From the NCBI RefSeq assembly GCF_011089895.1, contig NZ_JAANAT010000002.1, forward strand, positions 372,001 to 436,000: 64,000 nt of DNA. Direction: 5' to 3'. Numbering within the stretch: position 1 is the first letter of the stretch; each line of letters begins with the position of its first letter. The position numbers and the translations under genes are program-made. The notes beneath the pieces are model-generated. The model saw only the letters and a list, made by a program, of their open reading frames with translations, ran no database searches and was not told where the DNA came from. The stretch comes from Mucilaginibacter inviolabilis. Its GTDB lineage: Bacteria; Bacteroidota; Bacteroidia; Sphingobacteriales; Sphingobacteriaceae. This document shows positions 23,781 to 32,237 of the stretch, piece after piece.

Positions 23781-24887
23781 ATTTTGAGCGTATTTGACAA
23801 TCAGGGCAGCCGTTTTTTCTGATGCCCCAGGCTGGCCCATACGTTTGTCCAGTTCATCATAATCTGCCAGTACTTTTTGGCGATGCTCTTTATTATTAAT
23901 CAGCAGGTTAATCTCATCGCTGATTTTGGCAACTGTACAGTTTTCCTGTATCAATTCCTGGATAACGCCCCGGCCAACAATCAAATTTACCAAGGATAAA
24001 AACTCAACCTTGATCACCATGCGGCCAACGGCTATAGTAAGCGGGTTGGCTTTATAAACTACCACTTGTGGTACATGAAACAGGGCCGTCTCCAGGGTGG
24101 CTGTCCCGGAAGCTACCACAGCAGCCTCGGCATGGCTCAATAAATTGTAGGTGGCATTAAATAATACCGGTATGTTTTGTCCGCCTAAAAACTGATCGTA
24201 ATAGTCTTGTTTAAAAGATGGTGCCCCGGCTATTACTAACTGATGATCCGGAAAACGATCGGCAATACCTATCATTTCGGGCAGCAGGTTGCTGATTTCC
24301 TGCTTGCGGCTGCCGGGTAGTAGTGCGATAATCCTTTTACCGCTGAGCTGATGCCGTTGTAAAAAACCGGGATCGGGTTTAAAAGCCGCGATGGCATCCA
24401 GCAGCGGGTTGCCCACATAATCAACCTCCATGCCCCAGCTTTTATAAAAATCAACCTCAAAAGGCAGGATACAGAAAAGATGGTTTACCACCTTTTTGAT
24501 CTTTAATACCCGTTTCTGGTTCCAGGCCCAAACTTTTGGAGAGATGTAGTAATTTACTTTTAAACCGATGGTTTGCGCATAAGCCGCAATTTTGAGGTTA
24601 AAACCGGGTATATCAATAAGGATAAGTACATCGGGCTGCCAATCATAAATATCCTGCTTGCACTGTTTGATATTTTTGAGAATGGCGGGCAAATTTACGA
24701 TCACTTCTACCAAACCCATATAGGCCATTTCGCGATAGTGTTTTACCAGGGTACCACCCTGGGCCAGCATCAGATCGCCGCCAAAAAAGCGGAACTCAGC
24801 ATTTGGGTCGAGCGCTTTGAGGGCCTTCATTAAATTGGCCCCATGCATATCGCCCGAGGCTTCGCCGGCTACCAGGTAATATTTCAT
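23775..24887 (-). CDS. lpxB: Lipid-A-disaccharide synthase
   Basis: This 370-residue GT-B glycosyltransferase opens with YLVAGEASGDMHGANLM, the family signature, and carries DVLILIDIPGFNLKIA, YYISPKVWAWNQKR and LLPGSRKQEI. It joins UDP-2,3-diacylglucosamine and lipid X to make the lipid A disaccharide at the inner membrane. The start overlaps the 3' end of the small membrane protein gene by 4 bases; surE lies beyond it. The order surE-membrane protein-lpxB suggests one transcript. Confidence 0.97.
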   Translation of the reverse strand: MKYYLVAGEASGDMHGANLMKALKALDPNAEFRFFGGDLMLAQGGTLVKHYREMAYMGLVEVIVNLPAILKNIKQCKQDIYDWQPDVLILIDIPGFNLKIAAYAQTIGLKVNYYISPKVWAWNQKRVLKIKKVVNHLFCILPFEVDFYKSWGMEVDYVGNPLLDAIAAFKPDPGFLQRHQLSGKRIIALLPGSRKQEISNLLPEMIGIADRFPDHQLVIAGAPSFKQDYYDQFLGGQNIPVLFNATYNLLSHAEAAVVASGTATLETALFHVPQVVVYKANPLTIAVGRMVIKVEFLSLVNLIVGRGVIQELIQENCTVAKISDEINLLINNKEHRQKVLADYDELDKRMGQPGASEKTAALIVKYAQNK

Positions 24888-25153
24888 TTGATGGGCTGCA
24901 GTTTAAATACAAATATGGCCAGCATAAATATAAAGGTGACAGCGGCTATACCGATCACCGTTTTATCCAGCTTTTTGCTGGCATACCACCTGATGATCAA
25001 AAGATTTAAGCCAATAGCCACGAGGTAAGGAGTTCCCGGTTTATTAAACAATAAAAAATTGCCTTTTAACAGGTACAGAAAAATGAACAGACTTATGGCC
25101 GGTAATATAGCGCCATAAATGGTGCCCGCCGTTACTGTGTTGTGCTTAAACAT
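24884..25153 (-). CDS. Small membrane protein between surE and lpxB
   Basis: The 89-residue protein has three hydrophobic segments (about 8-28, 42-56, 64-84) with short polar loops. I do not recognise a function. It overlaps surE by 8 bases and lpxB by 4 bases, so translation is coupled to both. Confidence 0.75.
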   Translation of the reverse strand: MFKHNTVTAGTIYGAILPAISLFIFLYLLKGNFLLFNKPGTPYLVAIGLNLLIIRWYASKKLDKTVIGIAAVTFIFMLAIFVFKLQPIK

Positions 25154-25919
25154 TGAATTTCCAGTTATTTAAATAAGGAATGGCATGATGCGCCGTCATA
25201 TCAAACTGAACGGGTACCACCGATACATAATTGTGTTCCAGGGCCCAAACGTCGGTATCTTCGCCGCCATCATTTAATTGAAAAACACCGGTAAGCCAGT
25301 AGTATGGCCGCTTATGCGGATCAACCCTTTCATCAAATTCCTCGGCCCATTTGGCAGCCGCCTGCCGGCATATTTTAATGCCTTTAATATCAGGCGTGTT
25401 CGGGAAATTTACATTGAGCAGTGTAGCCGGTGGCAAACCATTGGCCAAAACCTGTAAAGCCAGCTCTTTAATATATTTTATGCAGTGACTAAAATCGGCC
25501 TGCAGGGTGTAATCATCTAAAGAAAAGCCGATGGATGGGATACTTTCTATGGCACCTTCCACGGCCGCCGACATGGTGCCGGAGTACAATACGTTGATAG
25601 AGTTATTTAAACCATGGTTGATGCCCGATACGCACAGATCTGGTTTTTGACCCTTGAATATTTTATTTACGGCCAGCTTTACACAATCAACCGGGGTGCC
25701 CGAACAGCGATACATTTCAACACCTTCGTACAGATCCACTTTATCCAAACGTAATGGCTTACCTATAGTGATAGCGTGCCCCATGCCCGATTGCGGACTA
25801 TCGGGCGCTACTACTACTACCCGGCCTATCTCGCTCATGGCTTCCAGCAGTACTTTTATACCGGGGGCGGTTATGCCATCATCGTTTACAACAAGTATAG
25901 TTGGTTTCGCTTTATTCAT
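25146..25919 (-). CDS. surE: 5'/3'-nucleotidase SurE
   Basis: SurE opens with TILVVNDDGITAPG (metal ligands D13, D14) and has APDSPQSGMGHAIT and CVSGINHGLNNS (metal-binding Asn region). At 257 residues it is normal for the family, which dephosphorylates nucleoside 5' and 3' monophosphates. It is the first gene of the surE-lpxB group. Confidence 0.96.
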   Translation of the reverse strand: MNKAKPTILVVNDDGITAPGIKVLLEAMSEIGRVVVVAPDSPQSGMGHAITIGKPLRLDKVDLYEGVEMYRCSGTPVDCVKLAVNKIFKGQKPDLCVSGINHGLNNSINVLYSGTMSAAVEGAIESIPSIGFSLDDYTLQADFSHCIKYIKELALQVLANGLPPATLLNVNFPNTPDIKGIKICRQAAAKWAEEFDERVDPHKRPYYWLTGVFQLNDGGEDTDVWALEHNYVSVVPVQFDMTAHHAIPYLNNWKFNV

Positions 25920-25996
25920 GCTGCGAAATTACTGATATTTTGGGGGATGTAGGGGAGAAAAAGAGGGGGCTTTAAACGTTCACTCCAATAAATATT

Positions 25997-26073
25997 GTCA
26001 TTCTGAACGCAGTGAAGAATCTGCTTACCGTTATGCTTATGCAAGAATAGATCCTTCGTTCCTCAGGATGACA
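25997..26073. repeat. Dispersed inverted repeat, family A
   Basis: GTCATTCTGAACGCAGTGAAG at the left is matched in inverted orientation by CTTCGTTCCTCAGGATGAC at the right, around a variable middle. Related copies lie at 34323, 38314, 54366 (half) and 55729. Most likely a non-coding REP/MITE-like element. Confidence 0.8.
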
Positions 26074-26095
26074 AATGAATTTAGCTTCCCCCGTT

Positions 26096-26144
26096 GTCTG
26101 TGTCCTCACAGACAACAATGCAAATCGTCTGTGAGGACACAGAC
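26096..26144. repeat. Nested palindrome pair
   Basis: The 18-base block GTCTGTGTCCTCACAGAC (26096-26113) is repeated as its exact reverse complement at 26127-26144. Each block is itself a 7-bp stem with a 4-base loop. It lies 24 bases beyond the bshC stop and may stabilise or terminate its transcript. Confidence 0.8.
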
Positions 26145-26168
26145 GATGGTTTAGAAGGTGGGGCTAGG

Positions 26169-27761
26169 CTACTCTTCCGTCAGAATGGTAAACACAAAAT
26201 CAAGCGGCTCAAAATGGCGAATGAGCTCATCAACAAATGATTGTCCCCATTTTACGTACATCAGGCCAAAATTCTCGGTTCGTTCCTGCAGACTGTCTTT
26301 TGGAAAAAGTTCGGCTTTTACTACGGATAGCTGTTCCAGCCGAACATCATAATTGCGTTTTTCGGCGCGGATCAGTTTCTTTTCCAGGTTATCAACCGCT
26401 TTTTTCAGACGGGCCTGTACGGCTGCTGCTGATGGCGACAGTGTTGGATCGATTTTATAGGAACGCAGTTTGATCTTTTCAAAAACGGCGGTCAGTTCGC
26501 GCCATTCGCCTTCCAGTGAAAGATTATGATCGCTGTGTTTTTTTATCCATTCGGTTTGCAGCGCATCTGTTTGTTTAAACAGTGCGGCTACGTCCAGATC
26601 CATACGTTCAACTTTGGCGGCCTGTTCTTTACGAACCACCAAGGCCGAGTTACGTAATATCAGAATAGGGAAATCAACCTTGTAAAAATCAAAATTCGAT
26701 TTCAGTTCCAGCCAGTACACTACTTCGGCGCCACCGCCTATATAAGCTATATTAGGCAGGATGCATTCCTGGTAAAGCGGGCGCATCACCACATTGGGAC
26801 TAAAACGCTCTGGTGATGTAGCGATCTCCTGTTTCAATTCCGCTTCGGTAAAGCGGATGTCGGTATTCATTACCTGGTAGCTGTCCTGCTCAAAAACTAT
26901 ACGCTCGCGCAGCTGATCTTTCAGGTAAAAAAAGTTGATCTCGCGCGGATTAACCTGTATATGTACCCCCAATTTTTGCAATTGCTCGTTGGTGGCAGTT
27001 ATATTTTTAAAGCTGTTTTGGTGGATGATATCCTGCTCTATAATGGGAGCGAACTGTTGTTTAAACTCGTGATCGTCGGCGTCAATGATCACCAGACCGT
27101 ATTGACCAAACAGCGCGTTTACCAGATAACGGGTGGCATCGGCCAGTTTATCAAATTTGGTGTAGGCAGTTTCTACAATTTCGGCCAGTTCTTTGGAGTG
27201 ACCTTCCATACCCAAAACACCCTTGTATTGGTTAAGGGCCTGCCGCATGGTATCGGGATTGATGCGCCCGGTAGCGCCCGAGGCTTCGTACCACCAGTGT
27301 ACCTTTTTACCGCCAATGTGGGTATAGTTGATCTCGGCAAAATCATGGTCTTCGCTGGCCATCCAGTAAACGGGCACAAAGTTTTTATCGGGATGGGCTG
27401 CCTTTAATTGCTGGGCTAATTTTATAGCGGTAGCAATTTTATACAGAAAATATAAGGGGCCGGCAAAAATATTAAGCTGATGACCGGTGGTTATGGTATA
27501 GGTAGTATCTGCCTTCAGCAGATCGAGGTTGTGTTTTACGATGGATGGATAGGGCTCGTTATGGTTATACTGCTTGGTCAGTACACGGTGCAATATCTCC
27601 CGATCGGCAACAACTTTTTTGTTTTTCAGCAGCTCGGCAAAGCCGGCCATATCCGGGCGGTAGCTGTAAAAAGGTTTCAGATCGGCCCGGTTTTCGAGGT
27701 AATCAATAACCGTTGGCGAAAAAAAGCCGGTGTTTTTATAACTTGTACAGGAAGCTTCCAT
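26169..27761 (-). CDS. bshC: Bacillithiol synthase (cysteine-adding enzyme)
   Basis: This 530-residue BshC-family protein has the N-terminal Rossmann core (TYTITTGHQLNIFAGPLYFLYK, here shortened: TGHQLNIFAGPLY) and the YWMASEDHDFAEI region, and ends in a coiled-coil domain (residues about 380-450). BshC adds Cys to GlcN-malate in the last step of bacillithiol synthesis, the thiol that replaces glutathione in many Bacteroidota. bshA and bshB are not in the window. Bacillithiol would also support metal and arsenic resistance. Confidence 0.94.
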   Translation of the reverse strand: MEASCTSYKNTGFFSPTVIDYLENRADLKPFYSYRPDMAGFAELLKNKKVVADREILHRVLTKQYNHNEPYPSIVKHNLDLLKADTTYTITTGHQLNIFAGPLYFLYKIATAIKLAQQLKAAHPDKNFVPVYWMASEDHDFAEINYTHIGGKKVHWWYEASGATGRINPDTMRQALNQYKGVLGMEGHSKELAEIVETAYTKFDKLADATRYLVNALFGQYGLVIIDADDHEFKQQFAPIIEQDIIHQNSFKNITATNEQLQKLGVHIQVNPREINFFYLKDQLRERIVFEQDSYQVMNTDIRFTEAELKQEIATSPERFSPNVVMRPLYQECILPNIAYIGGGAEVVYWLELKSNFDFYKVDFPILILRNSALVVRKEQAAKVERMDLDVAALFKQTDALQTEWIKKHSDHNLSLEGEWRELTAVFEKIKLRSYKIDPTLSPSAAAVQARLKKAVDNLEKKLIRAEKRNYDVRLEQLSVVKAELFPKDSLQERTENFGLMYVKWGQSFVDELIRHFEPLDFVFTILTEE

Positions 27762-27777
27762 CTGTAAGCAATTATTG

Positions 27778-27815
27778 AATTAGTGATTTAGCGAATTAGT
27801 GATTTAACTAACTCT
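27778..27815. repeat. Intergenic GAATTAGTGATTTA repeat
   Basis: Two near-direct copies of GAATTAGTGATTTA stand side by side between rimO and bshC. The same word appears at 30655-30729 and 46001-46155, there with inverted partners. Confidence 0.6.
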
Positions 27816-27884
27816 CCGTGTACGTCAAAAAACGTATGGAAGCCAAATGTAAAATCATTAGTGGTAACGCGCCACAAATTAACA

Positions 27885-29222
27885 TTATTTTACAATTTGT
27901 CCATAAAGATCGAAGTCTTCGGCGCTGTTAACTTTCACATTTACAAAGCTTCCAACGGTGGCGTAGTCAATGCTGGCATCTATCAAAACCTCATTATCTA
28001 CCTCGGGCGAATCAAATTCGGTACGGCCAACAAAGTAATCACCATCCTTTTTATCGATCAATACTTTAAAGGTTTGACCCACTTTTTCCTGGTTTTTATC
28101 AAACGAGATACCCTGCTGAATTTCCATAATGGCATCGGCACGATCCTGTTTTACTTCGGCAGGTACGTCATCCACTAAAGAGAAGGCATGTGTTTTTTCT
28201 TCGTGTGAATAGGTAAAGCAGCCCAGGCGATCAAACTTGGTTTCTTCAACCCATTCCATCATTTCTTCAAAATCGCGCTCGGTTTCGCCGGGATAACCGG
28301 TAATGAGGGTGGTACGCATGGCAATGCCCGGCACCCTGTCGCGGATCTCGTTGACAACTTCGATAGTTTTTTGTTTGGTAAGTCCGCGGCGCATAGATTT
28401 CAGCATATTATCGCTGATGTGCTGCAGCGGCATATCCATGTATTTGCAAATATTGTCACGCTCGTTCATTACATCCAAAATTTCCATCGGGAAACCGGAA
28501 GGGTAAGCGTATTGTAACCTGATCCACTCCACACCGTTCACATCGCTCAGTCGGCGCAGTAGTTCGTCCAAGTTACGTTTGCCGTACAGGTCAAGACCAT
28601 AGTAGGTGAGGTCCTGGGCTATCAATATCAATTCTTTGGTGCCGTTTTTCACCAAGGCCTGCGCGTCTTTAACCAATTGGTCGATAGGGGTGCTCAGGTG
28701 CTTGCCACGCATCAATGGGATAGCGCAGAACGAGCAGGGGCGATTACAGCCTTCGGCAATTTTAAAATAGGCAAAGTGCGATGGGGTGGTGAGTAAACGC
28801 TCGCCTATGAGTTCATGTTTATAATCGGCGCCTACGGAGGTTAATAAATTCTGCAGGTCGTTGGTACCGAAATAGGCATCCACATTGGTGATCTCGGCTT
28901 CCAGCTCGGGTTTGTAGCGCTCACTCAGGCAGCCGGTTACAATTACTTTGCCTACTTTGCCCTGTTCTTTAAGCTCGCTGTATTGTAATATGGTATCGAT
29001 AGATTCCTGCTTGGCGTTATCAATAAAGCCGCAGGTATTGATCACCACGATATCGTTTTTACCAACTTTATCGGCCTCGTGCACCACATCAAATTGGTTG
29101 CCTTTCAGCTGACCCATCAATATTTCGGAGTCGTATATATTTTTGGAGCAGCCCAAAGTAACTACGTTTACACGTTGTTTAACCGGTTTGGCTGCTGGCT
29201 TTGAAATTTCTTTTGTTTTCAT
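27885..29222 (-). CDS. rimO: Ribosomal protein S12 methylthiotransferase RimO
   Basis: This 445-residue radical-SAM enzyme has the N-terminal UPF0004 domain with VTLGCSKNIYDSE and NTCGFI, the radical-SAM cluster motif CNRPCSFCAIP, and a C-terminal TRAM domain. The sequence GCSKN..DSE and CSFCAIP favour RimO over MiaB. It adds a methylthio group to an Asp of ribosomal protein S12. The position next to ftsY and ribosomal protein genes fits. Confidence 0.95.
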   Translation of the reverse strand: MKTKEISKPAAKPVKQRVNVVTLGCSKNIYDSEILMGQLKGNQFDVVHEADKVGKNDIVVINTCGFIDNAKQESIDTILQYSELKEQGKVGKVIVTGCLSERYKPELEAEITNVDAYFGTNDLQNLLTSVGADYKHELIGERLLTTPSHFAYFKIAEGCNRPCSFCAIPLMRGKHLSTPIDQLVKDAQALVKNGTKELILIAQDLTYYGLDLYGKRNLDELLRRLSDVNGVEWIRLQYAYPSGFPMEILDVMNERDNICKYMDMPLQHISDNMLKSMRRGLTKQKTIEVVNEIRDRVPGIAMRTTLITGYPGETERDFEEMMEWVEETKFDRLGCFTYSHEEKTHAFSLVDDVPAEVKQDRADAIMEIQQGISFDKNQEKVGQTFKVLIDKKDGDYFVGRTEFDSPEVDNEVLIDASIDYATVGSFVNVKVNSAEDFDLYGQIVK

Positions 29223-29250
29223 AACACACTAATCATTGCAATAACCATAA

Positions 29251-29338
29251 TGTCATTGCGAGGAACGAAGCAATCGCGAACTATGTATCAAAAATGCAAG
29301 GGAGGAGATTGCTTCGTCGTTCCTCCTCGCAATGACAT
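29251..29338. repeat. Dispersed inverted repeat, family C
   Basis: TGTCATTGCGAGGAACGAAGC at the left pairs with CGTTCCTCCTCGCAATGACA at the right. A related pair encloses a family A copy at 55697-55827, and a half copy is at 54275. It fills the rimO-ftsY gap. Confidence 0.8.
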
Positions 29339-29343
29339 ATTTT

Positions 29344-30309
29344 TTATTGCTTAAACAAACTATTTACAAACTCGGTCCTGTCAAACAACTGCAAATGATC
29401 CATGCCTTCACCCACACCTATATATTTTACCGGGATCTTAAATTGATCTGATATTCCTATTACTACACCACCTTTAGCTGTCCCGTCAAGCTTGGTTAAA
29501 GCCAGGGCGTTTACATTGGTGGCCTCGGTAAATTGCTTGCATTGCTCGATGGCATTTTGCCCGGTTGAGGCATCCAGTACCAATAATATTTCATGCGGCG
29601 CGCCGGGAATTACCTTTTGCATCACATTTTTGATCTTGGTGAGCTCGTTCATCAGGCCAACTTTATTGTGCAACCTACCGGCAGTATCAATAATGACTAC
29701 ATCATCACCAGCGGCCACTGCCGAACGCAGGGTATCATACGCCACCGATGCAGGGTCTGATCCCATGGCCTGGGCCACTACCTTTACACCAACACGCTCG
29801 CCCCATAGTTTAATCTGATCCACCGCAGCAGCACGGAAGGTATCCGCGGCACCTAACACCACCTGGTTACCTGCTTGTTTTAGCTTATGCGCCAGCTTAC
29901 CGATGGTGGTAGTTTTACCCACACCGTTGACACCAACCACCATAATGACATAGGGTTTGTGATTACCATATTCAAAATTCCGGAAATCGTTGCTGTTGTT
30001 TTCGGCCAGGAGTTGTTGTATCTCGTCTTTCAGCAAGCCATTCAGCTCGCCGGTGCCTACGTATTTATCGCGGGCTACACGGGCTTGTATACGCTCGATG
30101 ATTTTGAGGGTGGTGCTTACACCAACATCTGATGTAACCAGAACTTCTTCCAGCTCATCCAGAACATCGTCATCAACGGTTGATTTACCGGCAATTACCT
30201 TGGTGATCTTTGAAAAAAAGTTATCCTTGGTTTTTTCCAAACCCGTATCAAGCGCCTGCTGCTCCTGCTGTGTATTTTCCTTTTTCTTAAAAAAATCAAA
30301 TAATCCCAT
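29344..30309 (-). CDS. ftsY: Signal recognition particle receptor FtsY
   Basis: This 321-residue SRP-type GTPase has a short charged N-terminus (FFKKKENTQQEQQ), the four-helix N domain, the G1 motif GVNGVGKTTTIGKLA, DTAGRLHNK (G3) and TKLDGTAKGG (G4/closing loop). It docks ribosome-SRP complexes at the membrane. The short acidic A domain is typical for Bacteroidota. It is downstream of DUF4295, with a terminator between them. Confidence 0.97.
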   Translation of the reverse strand: MGLFDFFKKKENTQQEQQALDTGLEKTKDNFFSKITKVIAGKSTVDDDVLDELEEVLVTSDVGVSTTLKIIERIQARVARDKYVGTGELNGLLKDEIQQLLAENNSNDFRNFEYGNHKPYVIMVVGVNGVGKTTTIGKLAHKLKQAGNQVVLGAADTFRAAAVDQIKLWGERVGVKVVAQAMGSDPASVAYDTLRSAVAAGDDVVIIDTAGRLHNKVGLMNELTKIKNVMQKVIPGAPHEILLVLDASTGQNAIEQCKQFTEATNVNALALTKLDGTAKGGVVIGISDQFKIPVKYIGVGEGMDHLQLFDRTEFVNSLFKQ

Positions 30310-30425
30310 ATTTTTTCAGATGTGCAGATTTTTTTGTCTGAACCCGAATTTATGGAATTTTAGAATCCACAGAATGAAATAATTCTGTCAATTCCTTAAT
30401 TCGTTTAATTCCGGTTCAGACCTCA

Positions 30426-30460
30426 ACAAAAAAAGCCCTCTCGTAAAAACAAGACGGCTT
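30426..30460 (-). terminator. Terminator after the rpmB-rpmG-DUF4295 group
   Basis: On the minus strand AAGCCGTCTTGT pairs imperfectly with ACGAGAGGGCTT and is followed by TTTTTTTG. It lies 23 bases after the DUF4295 stop and separates the ribosomal genes from ftsY. Confidence 0.7.
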
Positions 30461-30482
30461 CGTATATTTTGATCGGCAGTGA

Positions 30483-30647
30483 TTACAGTGTTTTACCTGC
30501 AATTGCATCCTTAACAAAATCGTTAGGGACAATTTGTGTTTTGAATGAATAAGCACCAGTTTTTGGTGATTTATTCATGGTGATCACTTTTGAATATTCT
30601 TTGCCTTTACCTGCTACTTTCAGTGTTGCAACTACTTTCTTTGCCAT
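30483..30647 (-). CDS. DUF4295 protein, Bacteroidota ribosome-associated
   Basis: The 54-residue protein (ATG 30647, TAA 30483-30485) begins MAKKVVATLKVAGKGKEYSK and ends DFVKDAIAGKTL. DUF4295 always lies beside rpmG and rpmB in this phylum. From memory, structural work on a Bacteroidota ribosome found it as an extra large-subunit protein (bL38); I cannot check this here. The Lys-rich composition suits rRNA binding. Confidence 0.9.
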   Translation of the reverse strand: MAKKVVATLKVAGKGKEYSKVITMNKSPKTGAYSFKTQIVPNDFVKDAIAGKTL

Positions 30648-30654
30648 GTTGTTT

Positions 30655-30729
30655 AATTATTGAGTTAGTGAATTATTGAATTTGTGATTTCAGCTTAAAG
30701 CTTAATCAATCATCAATTGAATCAACTAA
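30655..30729. repeat. Intergenic TTAGTGAATTATTGAATTTG inverted repeat
   Basis: A left arm rich in ATTGAGTTAGTGAATT is followed by a loosely inverted right arm (AATCATCAATTGAATCAACT). It lies between the DUF4295 gene and rpmG and belongs to the same word family as 27778 and 46001. Confidence 0.5.
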
Positions 30730-30912
30730 TTATTTAATCTCTTTGTGAACGGTTACTTTACGTAAAACCGGGTTGAATTTTTTCAATTCTAACCTTTCAG
30801 TTGTATTTTTTTTGTTTTTGGTGGTAATATAGCGAGACATGCCTGGCATACCGCTTGTTTTGTGTTCAGTACACTCTAAAATTACCTGAACCCTGTTGCC
30901 TTTTTTTGCCAT
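30730..30912 (-). CDS. rpmG: 50S ribosomal protein L33
   Basis: The start is the ATG at 30912 (AKKGNRVQVILECTEHK); the frame runs on to 30942 without support. The 60-residue protein has the L33 fold and ends NPVLRKVTVHKEIK. It keeps only one Cys of the zinc-binding set (ECTEHK), so it is a zinc-free (C-) form, which is common in this phylum. It lies between rpmB and the DUF4295 gene. Confidence 0.96.
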   Translation of the reverse strand: MAKKGNRVQVILECTEHKTSGMPGMSRYITTKNKKNTTERLELKKFNPVLRKVTVHKEIK

Positions 30913-31018
30913 TTTCTTTTTATGTTGTACGTATAGCCTCACGGCTTACGCAATTTTTCAAATTATTCTGCACGCTTTCCATTTCACGTATAACGTAAAA
31001 TCTCAAACGTACAACCTA

Positions 31019-31252
31019 CTAAATGTATCCTTTTTTAACAAATTTATTGATACAGGCAGTAATACCGTTTTTGCTGATAGTTTTAACAGCTGATGTAGAT
31101 ACCTTTAAGGTAATCCATTTATCTTCTTCAGGGATATAAAACTTTTTCAGTTTTAAGTTAGGATGAAATCTGCGTTTTGTTTTAACGTTTGAGTTAGAAA
31201 CGTTATTACCTACAATAGATCCTTTTCCTGTTAGATCACAAATTCTTGACAT
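31019..31252 (-). CDS. rpmB: 50S ribosomal protein L28
   Basis: The 77-residue L28 has the typical start SRICDLTGKGSIVGNNVSNS, a KTKRRFHPNL segment and a C-terminal KTISKNGI region. The paired Cys of zinc-binding L28 forms are absent. It is the first gene of the rpmB-rpmG-DUF4295 group. Confidence 0.97.
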   Translation of the reverse strand: MSRICDLTGKGSIVGNNVSNSNVKTKRRFHPNLKLKKFYIPEEDKWITLKVSTSAVKTISKNGITACINKFVKKGYI

Positions 31253-31413
31253 GACAAATATTTTTAATTATCAACCCTTTATTCAAAAAGAGTTTGCAAA
31301 TATCAGACTTTTAAATCAAATATTCAAGTACGTTTTTAAAATATTTTTAATATAATTCCCCAATGGATGGAAAAGAGCCCGACAGTATACCTAATAGCGC
31401 TAAATAACGCTCA

Positions 31414-32100
31414 TTAATAATACACAAATTGCCTTTCGGTTATCATTTCACCAATTGGGTACCCGATTTTAAATTTACCATCACGCGAGCGCCGGGTCCA
31501 GTTCCCGATTTCATCAAAGCTTTGATATTGATAAAGTATCTTAGATTCATATTTTAGCCCTTTATCTTTATATTCTTCTATCAAATTATCATTCTTATTG
31601 TACCGATATAACCACTGCGCATTCAGACTATCCTTTTTGTCATATATACTATATTCTGTCCGGTTATTCCGGTCATTATATTTGTACAAATATTTATAGG
31701 ATAAATTACCGTTAGATAAGAAATTATCAAATTCAATCATGTTTCCGCTCAGATCATATTTTAATACTCCTTTATCGCCTTGGCTATAAAAAACAGTTTC
31801 CACTTTATGTCCGTTATCATCAAATTTTGTAGTGTATTTATATATGTAGTGCACTATTTCTTTCCCCAGTCTTGCGCCGGTTCGTCTTTCTAACAATATC
31901 CCATTTCTGTCATAAAGAGCTGTGTCCATGACCATAGTATCTGAAGGCTTTTTCGACATATATTCAATTTGGATAACCCGGGCAACTTTGCCATATAAAA
32001 TATTACCGCTAAAGGGTTCTCGTGTTTTTTGAGCATATGTTTTCTCAAAAGCTATTAATAATAGGCTTGTGAGTAGTAATGTTGATAGTTTGGGTAGCAT
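31414..32100 (-). CDS. Exported protein with Tyr-rich RHS-like strands
   Basis: The ATG at 32100 gives a signal peptide (PKLSTLLLTSLLLIAFEKTYA). The frame extends to 32142. The mature part has several repeats of the form Y-K-Y-x(n)-D-x-x-G/N (YKYTTKFDDNGHKVE, YKYNDRNNRTEYS, YRYNKNDNLIEEYKD), which resemble the beta-hairpin repeats of RHS/YD or MORN-like proteins. Function unknown. It is probably a periplasmic or surface protein. Confidence 0.65.
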   Translation of the reverse strand: MLPKLSTLLLTSLLLIAFEKTYAQKTREPFSGNILYGKVARVIQIEYMSKKPSDTMVMDTALYDRNGILLERRTGARLGKEIVHYIYKYTTKFDDNGHKVETVFYSQGDKGVLKYDLSGNMIEFDNFLSNGNLSYKYLYKYNDRNNRTEYSIYDKKDSLNAQWLYRYNKNDNLIEEYKDKGLKYESKILYQYQSFDEIGNWTRRSRDGKFKIGYPIGEMITERQFVYY

Positions 32101-32237
32101 ACTTTTTGCTTTAAATAAAAGTAAAAAAAGTATCCCATACACAGATGATATGTACTTCTTAAATTTTTTTAATAAGTATCGTTTTTAATTTATACTTAAC
32201 ACATAAATTGCTAATTTACGCCCTCCATTAAACCATT

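Noticed and set aside
25997..26144. CRISPR-like array of repeats near bshC
   Set aside because: The repeats are inverted, not direct, with no regular spacers and no cas genes anywhere in the window.
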